A stretch of DNA of 64,000 nucleotides from an uncultured Bacillota bacterium (GTDB lineage: Bacteria; Bacillota; Clostridia; Christensenellales; UBA1242). The translations under genes and the position numbers were made by a program. Shown here piece by piece: positions 25,780 through 34,010 of this stretch. Within the stretch, counting starts at the first letter, position 1, and each line of letters opens with the position of its first letter. The stretch is from contig UQVQ01000002.1 in the NCBI GenBank assembly GCA_900544595.1, positions 102,245 through 166,244 on the forward strand, written 5' to 3'. The notes beneath the pieces are model-generated. The model saw only the letters and a program-made list of their open reading frames with translations. It was not told the origin of the DNA and did no database searches.

Positions 25780-25900
25780 CAGAGCATAAACGAAAACTCT
25801 TTCTTGTCAAGGATAAAATGTATTGTTCCACAACCCTTGACAAGAAAAGAAAAATAATAAATAAAAATATTTTAATCCCTTTTCGTTTCTTTTCGCTCTG
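25780..25900. repeat. Nested inverted repeats before the recombinase
   Basis: CAGAGC (25780-25785) pairs with GCTCTG (25895-25900), and inside it TTTCTTGTCAAGG (25800-25812) pairs exactly with CCTTGACAAGAAA (25835-25847). It lies 40 nt before the recombinase start and may be an attachment or control site. Confidence 0.6.
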
Positions 25901-25939
25901 TCGAAAGACAAAAATTAAACTAAATAAAAGGAGAAAAAT

Positions 25940-26640
25940 ATGAAAACAGCAGTAAATATATGCATATAGTTCAGATAGTCAAACTGAACAAAGTATAGAG
26001 AACCAATTAAGAGTATGCAAAGATTATGCCCAAAAGAATGATATTGTCATTGTTGATACATACATAGATAGAGCCATGTCAGGCACAAATGATAATCGTA
26101 TCGCATTCCAAAAAATGATTAAAGATAGTAGTAATCATCAATTTTCTATCGTTCTTGTTTACAAGTTGGATAGATTTTCGAGAAATAAATACGAAAGTGT
26201 TATTCACAAGAAAACATTAAAGGACAATGGGGTTAAAATCATATCTTGTATGGAAAACATCCCGGACACGCCAGAGAGAACTTTAATGGAAGCATTACTT
26301 GAAGGATTTAACAAATATTTCAGTGAAGAACTAACTCAAAAAGTAAATCGTGGACTTAAAGAAAGCTGGTTTAAAGGTAATGCTACTGGCGGACAACAAT
26401 TTTTACGAAAACAAGTATTTGAAGATATGAGTGATATAAAAGATACAAAAACTTGTGATAAATACTTTTGTAAGACAAATATACCTCTATAAAGATAAAA
26501 TCATAATACTTTTTAATTTTGCAACACCACCAGACAAACCAAAACTAACAGTTGAAGAAAACATAAAAATAGCAGAACAAATAAACTCTGCTTTATCTAA
26601 AACCAATGGTTCGCGCATTAAACTTCCGTCCGCACCAAAA
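25940..26640 (+). pseudogene. Large serine recombinase, decayed (frameshift plus internal deletion)
   Basis: Start ATG at 25940 behind AAAAGGAG. A one-base insertion near 25955 shifts MKTAV out of frame with IYAYSSDSQTEQSIENQLRV, the resolvase N-terminus with the catalytic Ser. The catalytic domain continues (MSGTNDNRIAFQKMIKD, VYKLDRFSRNKYES with the key Arg, to SWFKGNATGG near 26390). Then about 200 residues of the recombinase and zinc-ribbon domains are missing, and the C-terminus appears in another frame: INTFVRQIYLYKDKIIILFN from 26456 to about 26640. TndX-like enzymes excise and integrate conjugative elements. This copy cannot work, so the island is fixed unless helped in trans. Confidence 0.85.
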
Positions 26641-26670
26641 AAAACCGTTTCCTTTGAAACGGCTTTTTTA
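26641..26670. terminator. Hairpin at the right edge of the island
   Basis: CCGTTTC (26645-26651) / GAAACGG (26656-26662) followed by a T-run; the recombinase frame runs into it without stop, so it belongs to the flanking DNA. Confidence 0.7.
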
Positions 26671-26737
26671 TTTTATTTAGATATACTTAAACGCGAAAAA
26701 TTTTTATATGATAATATTTACTTTGCAATAATATTTC

Positions 26738-27646
26738 TTATTCTTTTACGGAAGCAAAATAAGTTTCAAGTTCTGAAAGGAACATACGCGAAGAGTTTGC
26801 CATAAATTTGTCTTTCATATTAAAAACGCAAATTTCACGAGGTGTAATTTCAAAATCTGTTTTAAGAATTTTTATGTTTTTTGTTTTTAAGTCTTTTTCA
26901 ATAAAACTTTTTGTTGAAAAGCCAATCATGTCGGTTGCATTTGAAACAAAATCCAAAATTATTCCAAAACTTTCGGTTTCAAGGCTTGGCACGATTGTAA
27001 CTTTGTTTTCTTTGCAAAGTTTATCGAAAAACACGCGGTTGCTTGAAGGCAATTTTTGCAAAATCATTTGATAGTTTTTAAGTTCATTTTTGGAAACAAA
27101 ATCGCTTTCAAAATTTTTGTTAACAACAAAACAATCTTCAATTGTTGTTATAACTTTTTTGTTTGCTCCTTCAATTGACTGGGCAGGCTCGGAAACAATT
27201 GCCATATCAACATCGCCACGTTTCAATTTTTCCATAAGTTGCGTGCTAATTCCGTCAACAATTGAAATTTTTATGTTTGGATGTTTTTCTCGAAATTTAA
27301 AAATGAAAGGAAGTAAAAGCCCGCGCATAATCGTTGAACTTGAACCAATAACAATTTCGCCGCCCTCAATTTGGTTCCTTTCAAACAACACATTAACCCC
27401 GTGTTGAACGCAGTTTAGCGCGCGCTTGAAATCCTCATAAAGAACTTCCCCGCTTGGCGTTGGTTTCATTCCTTTTGGCAAACGAACGAAAAGTTCGCAG
27501 TTAAACGTTTCTTCAAGTTTTTTAATGCTTTGCGTTATTGCAGGCTGAGAAACAAAAAGTTTTTCGCTTGCCAAAGTTGTGCTCCCTGTTTCATAAACGC
27601 TAACAAAAGTTTTTATTAAGTTTAAGTCAAAATTAGTATTATCCAT
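26738..27646 (-). CDS. LysR-family transcriptional regulator
   Basis: A 302-aa protein with the N-terminal winged HTH (about residues 5-64: LNLIKTFVSVYETGSTTLAS, KLFVSQPAITQSIKKLEETF) and a periplasmic-binding-like effector domain (about 90-300, EIVIGSSSTIMRGLLLPFIF). Standard family length. The ligand cannot be told. It is divergent from the NTPase gene at 27735, with about 88 nt between, the classic LysR arrangement with a regulated neighbour, so that gene is the best candidate target. Confidence 0.93.
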   Translation of the reverse strand: MDNTNFDLNLIKTFVSVYETGSTTLASEKLFVSQPAITQSIKKLEETFNCELFVRLPKGMKPTPSGEVLYEDFKRALNCVQHGVNVLFERNQIEGGEIVIGSSSTIMRGLLLPFIFKFREKHPNIKISIVDGISTQLMEKLKRGDVDMAIVSEPAQSIEGANKKVITTIEDCFVVNKNFESDFVSKNELKNYQMILQKLPSSNRVFFDKLCKENKVTIVPSLETESFGIILDFVSNATDMIGFSTKSFIEKDLKTKNIKILKTDFEITPREICVFNMKDKFMANSSRMFLSELETYFASVKE

Positions 27647-27734
27647 ACTTATACCTCATATAACAACAAGATATTTTACTTATACCATAATTTCTCATAT
27701 AATGCAACTACATTTTAAAAAAAGGAGAAAAATT

Positions 27735-28340
27735 ATGGCAATTATTGTTAATTTATTGGGAACACCAGGAGCAGGGAAAAGCACGGGTTGCGCCTACATT
27801 TTTTCAAAACTTAAACTTGCAGGAATCAATGCCGAACTCATAACAGAGTTCGCGAAAGACAAAGTTTGGGAAGATAATCAAGCAGCGCTTTCAAATCAAC
27901 TTTATATTTTTGGGAAACAAAACTACAAAATTAGCAGATGCGAAAAAAAGGTTGATGTTATAATAACCGACTCACCTTTGCTTAACAGCATTCTCTACAA
28001 CAAAGATAAAGTTCTTGGAGAAGAATTCAACGCGCTTGTTGCAAAAGTTTTTAAATCATATTCCAACATGACATATTTAATTAACCGAACAAAACCTTAT
28101 AACCCCGCAGGAAGACTTCAAACCGAAAGTCAAGCGGACGCTCTTAAATCTTCAATTTTGTCAATTTTAACAAGATATGATATTCCATATAGAGAAAGAA
28201 ATGGCGACCAGCAATCATACGACCAAATTGCAAACGATGTTATTTTAACCGTTAAACACCTAAAAGCAATTCGCGCTCAAAACAATTTTAGCACAACAAA
28301 AGAGTTCAAGCCCCAAGATCGAATTATGAATTTTGATTGA
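27735..28340 (+). CDS. P-loop NTPase/kinase-like protein (AAA_28/NadR-like)
   Basis: A 201-aa protein with Walker A GTPGAGKST (about residues 8-16), a Walker-B-like VDVIITDSPLL (about 75-85), a lid region with NRTKPYNPAGRLQTESQADA, and a YRERNGD motif. This is the arrangement of small nucleoside/nucleotide kinases of the AAA_28/NadR-like and phage polynucleotide-kinase-like type. The substrate is unknown. ATG at 27735 follows AAAGGAGAAAAATT. Divergent from the LysR gene. Confidence 0.75.
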   Translation: MAIIVNLLGTPGAGKSTGCAYIFSKLKLAGINAELITEFAKDKVWEDNQAALSNQLYIFGKQNYKISRCEKKVDVIITDSPLLNSILYNKDKVLGEEFNALVAKVFKSYSNMTYLINRTKPYNPAGRLQTESQADALKSSILSILTRYDIPYRERNGDQQSYDQIANDVILTVKHLKAIRAQNNFSTTKEFKPQDRIMNFD

Positions 28341-28504
28341 TTTCAAGAAAAAATGCAAAAAATACCCTTGAAAAATTTAAAAAAAGCGATGAAATTACTG
28401 TTTCATATAAAATTTTAATTAAAAATTTATAAAAAGTTTACAAAAAAGCTAATGAAAATAGAAAAACTCATCGATATAATTTCACGTGCTAAAAAAAGGA
28501 CAAT
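28341..28504. other. Intergenic, no gene seen
   Basis: AT-rich. GATATAAT near 28473 could be a -10 box for the short frame downstream. Nothing else stands out. Confidence 0.4.
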
Positions 28505-28756
28505 ATGATAACCTACAACTCAACATATGTTAAAAAACTTTCAAAAGATGTTAGCGAAGTTGAAAAAGTTTTCTAGGAAATTTCAGCAGCATTTACAAAA
28601 GATGGGCAACTTTATATGCACAATAATGAATCAAGCAGTTATTATACAGATGGTTTAAACCAACCATACACCGCAAAAGAATTTATTAGGGATTCAATTC
28701 TTGAAAACAACCGAACTTCTTCCGCAAAGCAAACATCAGATCTTAATTTGCAAAAA
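28505..28756 (+). pseudogene. Short reading frame interrupted by an in-frame TAG
   Basis: From ATG 28505 the frame reads MITYNSTYVKKLSKDVSEVE up to TAG at 28574-28576 and then goes on open in the same frame (EISAAFTKDGQLYMHNNESS, DGLNQPYTAKEFIRDS) into the terminator at 28757 without a stop of its own. It resembles the remains of a small gene. No homologue recognised. Confidence 0.4.
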
Positions 28757-28785
28757 AAAGAAGCTGATTTGGGCTTCTTTTTTTA
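28757..28785. terminator. Terminator shared by the short frame and the SSB gene
   Basis: AAAGAAGC / GCTTCTTT stem with A- and T-runs on both sides. Confidence 0.7.
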
Positions 28786-29439
28786 TATTGCGGTTTCGTC
28801 TTCGTTTTCGGTTTCAATTTCTTCGCCGTTAATTTGAATTTTGCTAACCGAAATTTCATATGCAGTTTTTGTTACCGTTTCGGTTTCGCTAAGTTTCTTT
28901 TGATAGTCGCGGCTTTGAATTCTTCCAACAATTGAAATTTGCGTTCCAACTTCGGCATCTTTAATATATTTTGCATTTCTTCCCCAAGCGATGCAAGGGA
29001 GATAGTCCGATTTATTATATGCGCGGTTAACGGCAACCAAAACATCGCAAATTTCGCGTTTAAACGGAGTTGTTCGATAGATTGGAGGTTTGCAAACATA
29101 TCCAACAATTTCAATTATATTTGGATTCATACTTTCATCAACTTCAATTATTTCGCGAACAAAAACAGTTAAAACAAGTTTGCTTACGCCGTCAACAAGT
29201 TTATTATAGCTTCTGAATTGCCCTTTAATTGCAACTTTATTTCCAACATCAAACTTATTGTTTGTTAACAATTTTTCGCTAACAGTTATTGGAATTAAGT
29301 CGTTATGTTCCGAAAGGCGCGGAACGCTCATTTGCATTTCATAGAATGCTTCGCCAAAAGTTTCATGGCTGAAAACTGGTTCAGTTTCAATTTTCCCAAG
29401 CAAGAACACTTTGTTGTTGTTCATCATTTCGTAGTTCAT
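28783..29439 (-). CDS. SSB-like protein with two OB folds
   Basis: A 218-aa protein built from two OB-fold halves of the single-stranded-DNA-binding type. Half 1 (about residues 7-100): NNKVFLLGKIETEPVFSHET, FYEMQMSVPRLSEHND, KGQFRSYNKLVDGVSKLVLT. Half 2 (about 104-205): NIIEIVGYVCKPPIYRTTPF, CDVLVAVNRAYNKSDYLPCI, WGRNAKYIKDAEVGTQISIV, GRIQSRDYQKKL. The second half has the classic SSB pattern (V..ARW/WG..A). The acidic tail (EEIETENEDETAI) lacks the usual DDDIPF tip. Bacterial Ssb normally has one OB domain, so this is a fused type. Probably a paralogue of the replicative SSB. Confidence 0.8.
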   Translation of the reverse strand: MNYEMMNNNKVFLLGKIETEPVFSHETFGEAFYEMQMSVPRLSEHNDLIPITVSEKLLTNNKFDVGNKVAIKGQFRSYNKLVDGVSKLVLTVFVREIIEVDESMNPNIIEIVGYVCKPPIYRTTPFKREICDVLVAVNRAYNKSDYLPCIAWGRNAKYIKDAEVGTQISIVGRIQSRDYQKKLSETETVTKTAYEISVSKIQINGEEIETENEDETAI

Positions 29440-29453
29440 ATCAATCTCCTCAT

Positions 29454-30221
29454 TTAAGCAAGAGCTTTTTGCATTCCGTTTCTGTCAATTTCAAAGTTTT
29501 CTTTCATAACAAGTTCGCCAACGCTTCCAACCGTGTAGCCTTGTTTTTGAAGGCGGTCGAGAACAAGAGGAAGAGCGTCTAAAATATGGTCGGAATTATT
29601 ATGGCAAAGGATAATGCTTCCAGGGCGAACGTTATTTAAAACGCGATTGCAAATTTCTTCGCCAGAAAGACCTTTCCAATCTAATGTGTCAACGTCCCAT
29701 TGAATTGAGATAAGCCCCATTTCGTCGGCAACATTTAAAAGAGTGTTGTTATATGCCCCAAATGGCGGACGAAAGAGTTTAACTTCTTTTCCAGTTATAT
29801 CGGTTATGAGTTTGATTGACGCTTCAAGTTCGTTTTTAATTGCCTCGGCAGAAAGTTTTGTCATGTCGGGATGAGTGTTGGAGTGGGTTCCAATTTCAAA
29901 GCCGTTTTCGTCAATTTTCTTAACCATATCCGCATATTTATCTGTCCAAAATCCAACAAGGAAGAATGTTCCGTTTGCGCCATATTCTTTAAGTGTGTCC
30001 ATAATTCCTTGAGTTTTGTCCGCTCCCCATGCGGCGTCGAAACTTATTGCAACCCGTTTTTCTTCGGTTTGAACATAGTAAACAGGAACTTTTCTGTTTG
30101 CATAGCCGAAATAAACTTGGGCGGCGCTTACGCCATCGATGCTTATCGCAAGCAAAATTGCAACAATAATAACAACCAAACAAATTGCTAATGTTTTAGA
30201 TTTGACAACATAGAAATGCAT
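29454..30221 (-). CDS. Polysaccharide deacetylase, PdaB-like
   Basis: A 255-aa protein from the ATG at 30221 (GAGGAGAAA in front), with one N-terminal membrane segment. The NodB domain shows all motifs: SFDAAWGADKT (metal Asp), GTHSNTHPDMTKL (His-x3-His), LFRPPFGAYNN, WDVDTLDWKG and IILCHNNSD. In Bacillus, PdaB acts on spore cortex peptidoglycan; that role here is inferred. The second Asp of the usual TFDDG is replaced (FDAAWG), as in PdaB. It is 14 nt from the SSB-like gene, so they may be co-transcribed. Longer upstream starts lack a ribosome site. Confidence 0.85.
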   Translation of the reverse strand: MHFYVVKSKTLAICLVVIIVAILLAISIDGVSAAQVYFGYANRKVPVYYVQTEEKRVAISFDAAWGADKTQGIMDTLKEYGANGTFFLVGFWTDKYADMVKKIDENGFEIGTHSNTHPDMTKLSAEAIKNELEASIKLITDITGKEVKLFRPPFGAYNNTLLNVADEMGLISIQWDVDTLDWKGLSGEEICNRVLNNVRPGSIILCHNNSDHILDALPLVLDRLQKQGYTVGSVGELVMKENFEIDRNGMQKALA

Positions 30222-30488
30222 TTTCTCCTCGCTTTTAACAATACCAAACCGCACTAATATGCGGCAAGGTTTAATGTGGTGAATTAAAGCAAATAAGCAA
30301 GTTTTTTGTCGAATTTGCCTTTCGCTTACTTTAATATATTTTGAAAAATTTGGCTTTATGAATTTTTTTAAGCAATTTGTAACATTTATGAAAATCTGGG
30401 AGTAGTATGAAGTAAGGACAAAAGAAAAATTCCTTAAAGCACAAAAGATGAAACGATACATATGAAAATTTTTAAGGAGGTACATATC

Positions 30489-30686
30489 ATGAATTTCTTC
30501 AACGGATTTGGCTTTGGCGGAAATGGATGCGACTGCTGCTCACTTATCATCTTGCTCTTACTCTTATCGTCTTGCGGATGCGGAAACGGCGAAGGATTTG
30601 GCGGAAACGGATGCGACTGCTTAATTTGGATTCTTCTCTTATCCTGCCTTTGCAACAATGGCAACACTTGCGGAAACAGACCATAA
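30489..30686 (+). CDS. Small Gly/Cys-rich hydrophobic protein (spore-coat-like)
   Basis: A 65-aa protein with an internal duplication: GFGFGGNGCDC followed by a Leu/Ile-rich segment (SLIILLLLLSS), then GEGFGGNGCDC followed by LIWILLLSCLC. Composition and layout resemble the YjcZ-like small sporulation proteins, with added Cys. AAGGAGG lies just before the ATG, a strong site. A similar small protein is at 46511-46705. Spore association is inferred. Confidence 0.65.
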   Translation: MNFFNGFGFGGNGCDCCSLIILLLLLSSCGCGNGEGFGGNGCDCLIWILLLSCLCNNGNTCGNRP

Positions 30687-30740
30687 TTTTAGCTTACATA
30701 AAAAACTTGCGTAATTTTTCCCCCGAAAAGCGCAAAAAGA

Positions 30741-30768
30741 AACCTTGCTTCATGCAAGGTTTTTTCTT
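30741..30768. terminator. Terminator between the small Cys-rich gene and htrA
   Basis: AACCTTGC (30741-30748) / GCAAGGTT (30754-30761) with flanking A and T runs. Confidence 0.75.
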
Positions 30769-31853
30769 GTTAATGTTAAACTTGTTTTTCTTTCAACTCC
30801 TTCTCGAAGGAAAGTTAATTCAACAGCATCGCCAACTTTATAGTTATAAACCGCGGTTCGCAAATCGAGCATGGTTTTAATTTCAAAATTGTCAAGCCCC
30901 GTTATTATGTCTTCTTTGTTAATTCCCGCTTTTGCAATTGCCCCAGAAGGGTCGAGATTTACAACATAAACTCCGGTTTTGTTAAGCGTTCGTCCATAGA
31001 AAAGCGCAATTTCGCTGTCGAGCCCAAACATTCCAAGATATGGCGTTTCATATTTCCCGTCTTCTAAAATGTGGGAAACAACAGGAAGAGCAACTTCAAT
31101 TGGAATTGCAAAGCCAATGCCCTCCGCTTCCGAAACTTTTAACGTGTTAATTCCAACAACTTCGCCGCGTGCGTTAATTAACGGGCCGCCGCTGTTCCCT
31201 GGGTTAATGCTTGCATCGTGTTGAAACAAGTTTTGAAGATAACTTGTTGAGCCGTCTTCATTTTCAAGTTCAACTGTTCTGTTTGTTGCAGATATTATCC
31301 CTTTTGTAACTGTGTGTTTAAATTGAAGAGTTAATGGCGTTCCAATTGCAATAACATCTTCCCCAGTTTGAACAACGCTTGAATCCCCCGCTTGCAAATA
31401 TGGCATATCAACGGTTGTTTTAATAACCGCAAGATCCATTGCAGGGTCGCGCCAAACAAGGCTTGCGCGCCCGCTTGTTTTGTTAGCATAATAAACAGTT
31501 ATTGAAGACGAATCCTCAACAACATGGTTGTTTGTTAAAACATATCCGCCTTCGGCAATTGCAACACCGCTTCCAACGCTTTCAATTCCGTCATAAACTG
31601 CGCTAATTCCAACAACCGCCGGAGCAACAAGCGAAACAATCTCCTCGAAATTTGTTTTTTGCGAAGATGAAATTTTCCTTGGAGTCATATTTATGTTAAC
31701 ATCTGGTGTTCCGTTAATGCCATTATAGTTCCCAAAGCAGCCGCAAAGGCAAAATGGGAAAATTAAAAAAAATAACAATAATGGAAAAAGTTTATGTTTC
31801 ATATTGTTATTTTGCTTATTTTTGCGTTTTTTATTACTTATAAGTTTTACCAA
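30750..31853 (-). CDS. HtrA/DegP-type serine protease, lipoprotein-like
   Basis: A trypsin-like protease with one PDZ domain. Catalytic triad: His in LTNNHVVED, Asp in DPAMDLAVIK, Ser in INPGNSGGPLIN. PDZ at the C-terminus (about residues 270-360: GVYVVNLDPSGAIAKAG). The N-terminus has a hydrophobic segment ending in CLCGC, which looks like a lipobox. It removes damaged proteins on the outer face of the membrane. The start is uncertain: TTG at 31853 overlaps the stop of the preceding gene, and ATG at 31802 is the alternative (350 aa). Last gene of the glnS operon. Confidence 0.9.
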   Translation of the reverse strand: MVKLISNKKRKNKQNNNMKHKLFPLLLFFLIFPFCLCGCFGNYNGINGTPDVNINMTPRKISSSQKTNFEEIVSLVAPAVVGISAVYDGIESVGSGVAIAEGGYVLTNNHVVEDSSSITVYYANKTSGRASLVWRDPAMDLAVIKTTVDMPYLQAGDSSVVQTGEDVIAIGTPLTLQFKHTVTKGIISATNRTVELENEDGSTSYLQNLFQHDASINPGNSGGPLINARGEVVGINTLKVSEAEGIGFAIPIEVALPVVSHILEDGKYETPYLGMFGLDSEIALFYGRTLNKTGVYVVNLDPSGAIAKAGINKEDIITGLDNFEIKTMLDLRTAVYNYKVGDAVELTFLREGVERKTSLTLTRKNLA

Positions 31854-32230
31854 ATTCCAACTAGCGTTACAATTATTCCAATAATAATTACAGCAAGAAG
31901 AACAAGAAGAAGAATTGTTAGCGAGCGTTTTTGGCGATAGTCTTTATAATATCCTTTAACAATTCTTGGATCGCCATTTTCAAGTTGGTCTTTTGTTATA
32001 AGCCCATTATTGTATAGTTCAACAAAATATGTTTCAAGACCTTCGTCATATTGTTTTTTCATTAACTTCAAATTGTAGATTTTGTTATATAAGAAAAATC
32101 CCATGAAAAGAACAAATGCAACAGAAGAAACATAGGAAAATCCGTCCCAAACTTTTCTTAAAAGAGCCGAAGCAACTGCAACAACTGCCAAAATGCTTAA
32201 AACAACAATTTCCCAAACTCTCATTTTCAT
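31847..32230 (-). CDS. Membrane protein of unknown function
   Basis: A 127-aa protein with two N-terminal membrane helices (about residues 7-25 and 32-50), a cytoplasmic middle (YDEGLETYFVELYNNGLITK, DQLENGDPRIVKGYYKDYRQ) and a C-terminal helix (LTILLLVLLAVIIIGIIVTL). No family recognised. Its ATG overlaps the glnS stop (ATGA) and its stop overlaps the htrA start region, so all three genes are translationally linked. Confidence 0.7.
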   Translation of the reverse strand: MKMRVWEIVVLSILAVVAVASALLRKVWDGFSYVSSVAFVLFMGFFLYNKIYNLKLMKKQYDEGLETYFVELYNNGLITKDQLENGDPRIVKGYYKDYRQKRSLTILLLVLLAVIIIGIIVTLVGIW

Positions 32231-33888
32231 ATTTTCTTTGTTTCCTTTAATGTTATTGTTCTGTTGAAAACCATCTTTTCGTCTGACGAATCTTTATCTA
32301 AACAGAAATATCCATTTCTAATGAATTGATATCTCTCATCAAAATTAACATCAAGCCCGCTTTCAATATAGCAGTTTTCCAAAACAATTTTACTGTTTGG
32401 ATTAAGTTTGTAACCTTCAACAGCATGTTCCTGCCCTTCAACATCGCTTGCGGAAGATTCATCGATAAGGTTTTCAAAAAGACGAACTTCAATCTTATCC
32501 GCATGAGAAGGATTTATCCAATGGATTGTTCCTTTAACTTTTTTCGTGCAATCCGAACCAGATTTTGTGTCTGGCAAATACTCGCAATAAACTTTTGTAA
32601 CATTTCCGTTTTCATCTTCGTCAAAGCCTGTGCAGCGAACAATGTATGCGCCTTTAAGGCGAACTTCTGCGCCAACATAAAGACGATAGAATTTTGGGTT
32701 TGGCTCTTTAATGAAATCTTCTTTTTCAATTAAAAGATGTTTTCCAAAATAGTAGGTTCTTTCGCCTTTGTTTTCTTCGCGTTGTGGATAGTCTTCAAGA
32801 TAAACTTCCTCTTCTTTTCCCTCTTCATAATTTGTTATTTCAAGTTCCAAAGGATTTAAAACAGCCATAACACGGCGGGAAACTTGGTTAAGAGTGTTAC
32901 GAATGAAATGTTCAAGGAACGCTGGCTCTAAAAGTGCGTTGCTTTTTGTTATTCCTGCTCCAACAACAAAGTCTTTAAGACTTTCTGGGAGAACTCCGCG
33001 GCGTTTGAGCCCGCGAAGGGAATATAATCTTGGGTCGTCAAATCCAGAAACAACTCCGTCTTGAACAAGTTTTTTAATAAATCTTTTCCCTAAAATTGCG
33101 CCTTTAATATAAAGGTTTGCATATTCAATTTGTCGAGGGTTGTTCCCTGTTTTGCAGTTTTCAACAACCCAATTATATAAAGGACGATGATCCTCAAATT
33201 CTGGGCCACAAATTGAATGGGAAACGCCTTCAAGCGCATCGTCGAGAGGGTGGGAGAAATCGTAGGAAGGATAGATTTTCCATGTGTCGCCAATGCGTTG
33301 GTGGTGGTTAAATTGAATTCGATATATAACAGGGTCGCGCATGTTCATATTTGGGCTTGCCATGTCAATTTTTGCACGCAAGCAGCGAGAACCCGCTGGG
33401 AAATCTCCGTTTTTCATTTTTTCAAAAAGTTCAAGGTTTTCTTCAACGCTTCTGTTTCGATATGGACTTTCAACTCCTGGCTCTGTTAAAGTTCCGCGTG
33501 TTTTTGAAAGTTCTTCTGGCGAAAGATCGCAAACATATGCTTTTCCATCTTTAATAAGTTGAACAGCATATTCATAGTTCTTTTGAAAATAGTCGGTTGC
33601 GTAGTGAATTTCATTCCAGTGGTATCCAAGCCATTTAACATCTTCTTGAATTGCATCAACAAATTCCTGACTTTCTTTTGTTGGATTTGTGTCGTCATAT
33701 CTAAGGTTGCAAACGCCGCCATATTTTTGCGCAATTCCATAGTTAAGGACGATGTTTCTAACATGCCCAATATGCAAATATCCGCTTGGTTCTGGGGGGT
33801 GACGAGTTTGAATTGCTTTAACTCTGCCGTCGGCGATGTCCTTGTTAATAATTTCTTCAATGAAGTTTGTTGCTTCAACTTTTTCCAT
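32227..33888 (-). CDS. glnS: Glutaminyl-tRNA synthetase
   Basis: A 553-aa class I synthetase. HIGH motif in PPEPSGYLHIGHVRN (about residue 30-44), GlnRS-specific RYDDTNPTKE, KMSKS equivalent near GITKSNALLEP (weak, as VGAGITKS), and a C-terminal two-barrel anticodon-binding domain (about 340-553). It charges tRNA-Gln with glutamine. Presence of GlnRS is less usual in Firmicutes, which mostly use the GatCAB route, so it may have been acquired in this lineage. It ends in TGA, which shows UGA is a stop here. GAGAGGCAAG precedes the ATG. First gene of a three-gene operon. Confidence 0.95.
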   Translation of the reverse strand: MEKVEATNFIEEIINKDIADGRVKAIQTRHPPEPSGYLHIGHVRNIVLNYGIAQKYGGVCNLRYDDTNPTKESQEFVDAIQEDVKWLGYHWNEIHYATDYFQKNYEYAVQLIKDGKAYVCDLSPEELSKTRGTLTEPGVESPYRNRSVEENLELFEKMKNGDFPAGSRCLRAKIDMASPNMNMRDPVIYRIQFNHHQRIGDTWKIYPSYDFSHPLDDALEGVSHSICGPEFEDHRPLYNWVVENCKTGNNPRQIEYANLYIKGAILGKRFIKKLVQDGVVSGFDDPRLYSLRGLKRRGVLPESLKDFVVGAGITKSNALLEPAFLEHFIRNTLNQVSRRVMAVLNPLELEITNYEEGKEEEVYLEDYPQREENKGERTYYFGKHLLIEKEDFIKEPNPKFYRLYVGAEVRLKGAYIVRCTGFDEDENGNVTKVYCEYLPDTKSGSDCTKKVKGTIHWINPSHADKIEVRLFENLIDESSASDVEGQEHAVEGYKLNPNSKIVLENCYIESGLDVNFDERYQFIRNGYFCLDKDSSDEKMVFNRTITLKETKKI

Positions 33889-33998
33889 TTTCTTGCCTCT
33901 CTTTTAAGTGCTTTAATAAAAATATCATTAAATAAGATTAAAGTCAATAAAAATGCCTTGCGCAATTTAAAATGCTATGAAATTTAAGGATTTTGGGT

Positions 33999-34004
33999 TA
34001 TAAT
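33999..34004 (+). promoter_or_regulatory. polA -10 box, 6 nt before the start codon
   Basis: TATAAT followed by AACAAT and ATG. No Shine-Dalgarno sequence lies in between, so the transcript is likely leaderless. Confidence 0.6.
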
Positions 34005-34010
34005 AACAAT

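Larger units (their letters stand above)
7700..26640. mobile_element. Genomic island between tRNA-Leu and the LysR gene
   Basis: Between the tRNA-Leu terminator and about base 26640 the genes differ from both flanks: they are visibly more AT-rich, prefer TTA/AAT/ATA codons over the GTT/CTT/GCA style of the core, and are almost all on the reverse strand. Content is accessory (nuclease, helicase, tet gene, IS remnant, WYL, DUF262, toxin-antitoxin-like pair). The right end coincides with the C-terminal end of a decayed large serine recombinase. The left boundary is approximate, and no matching att repeat was found by eye. The island probably accumulated in more than one step. Confidence 0.7.

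Noticed and set aside
25713..25943. 76-codon forward frame
   Set aside because: It covers the nested inverted repeats and part of the upstream region, has no ribosome site and an odd composition.
26455..26805. Independent 116-aa gene
   Set aside because: Its first 60 codons are the C-terminal end of the serine recombinase, and the rest reads through a terminator hairpin.
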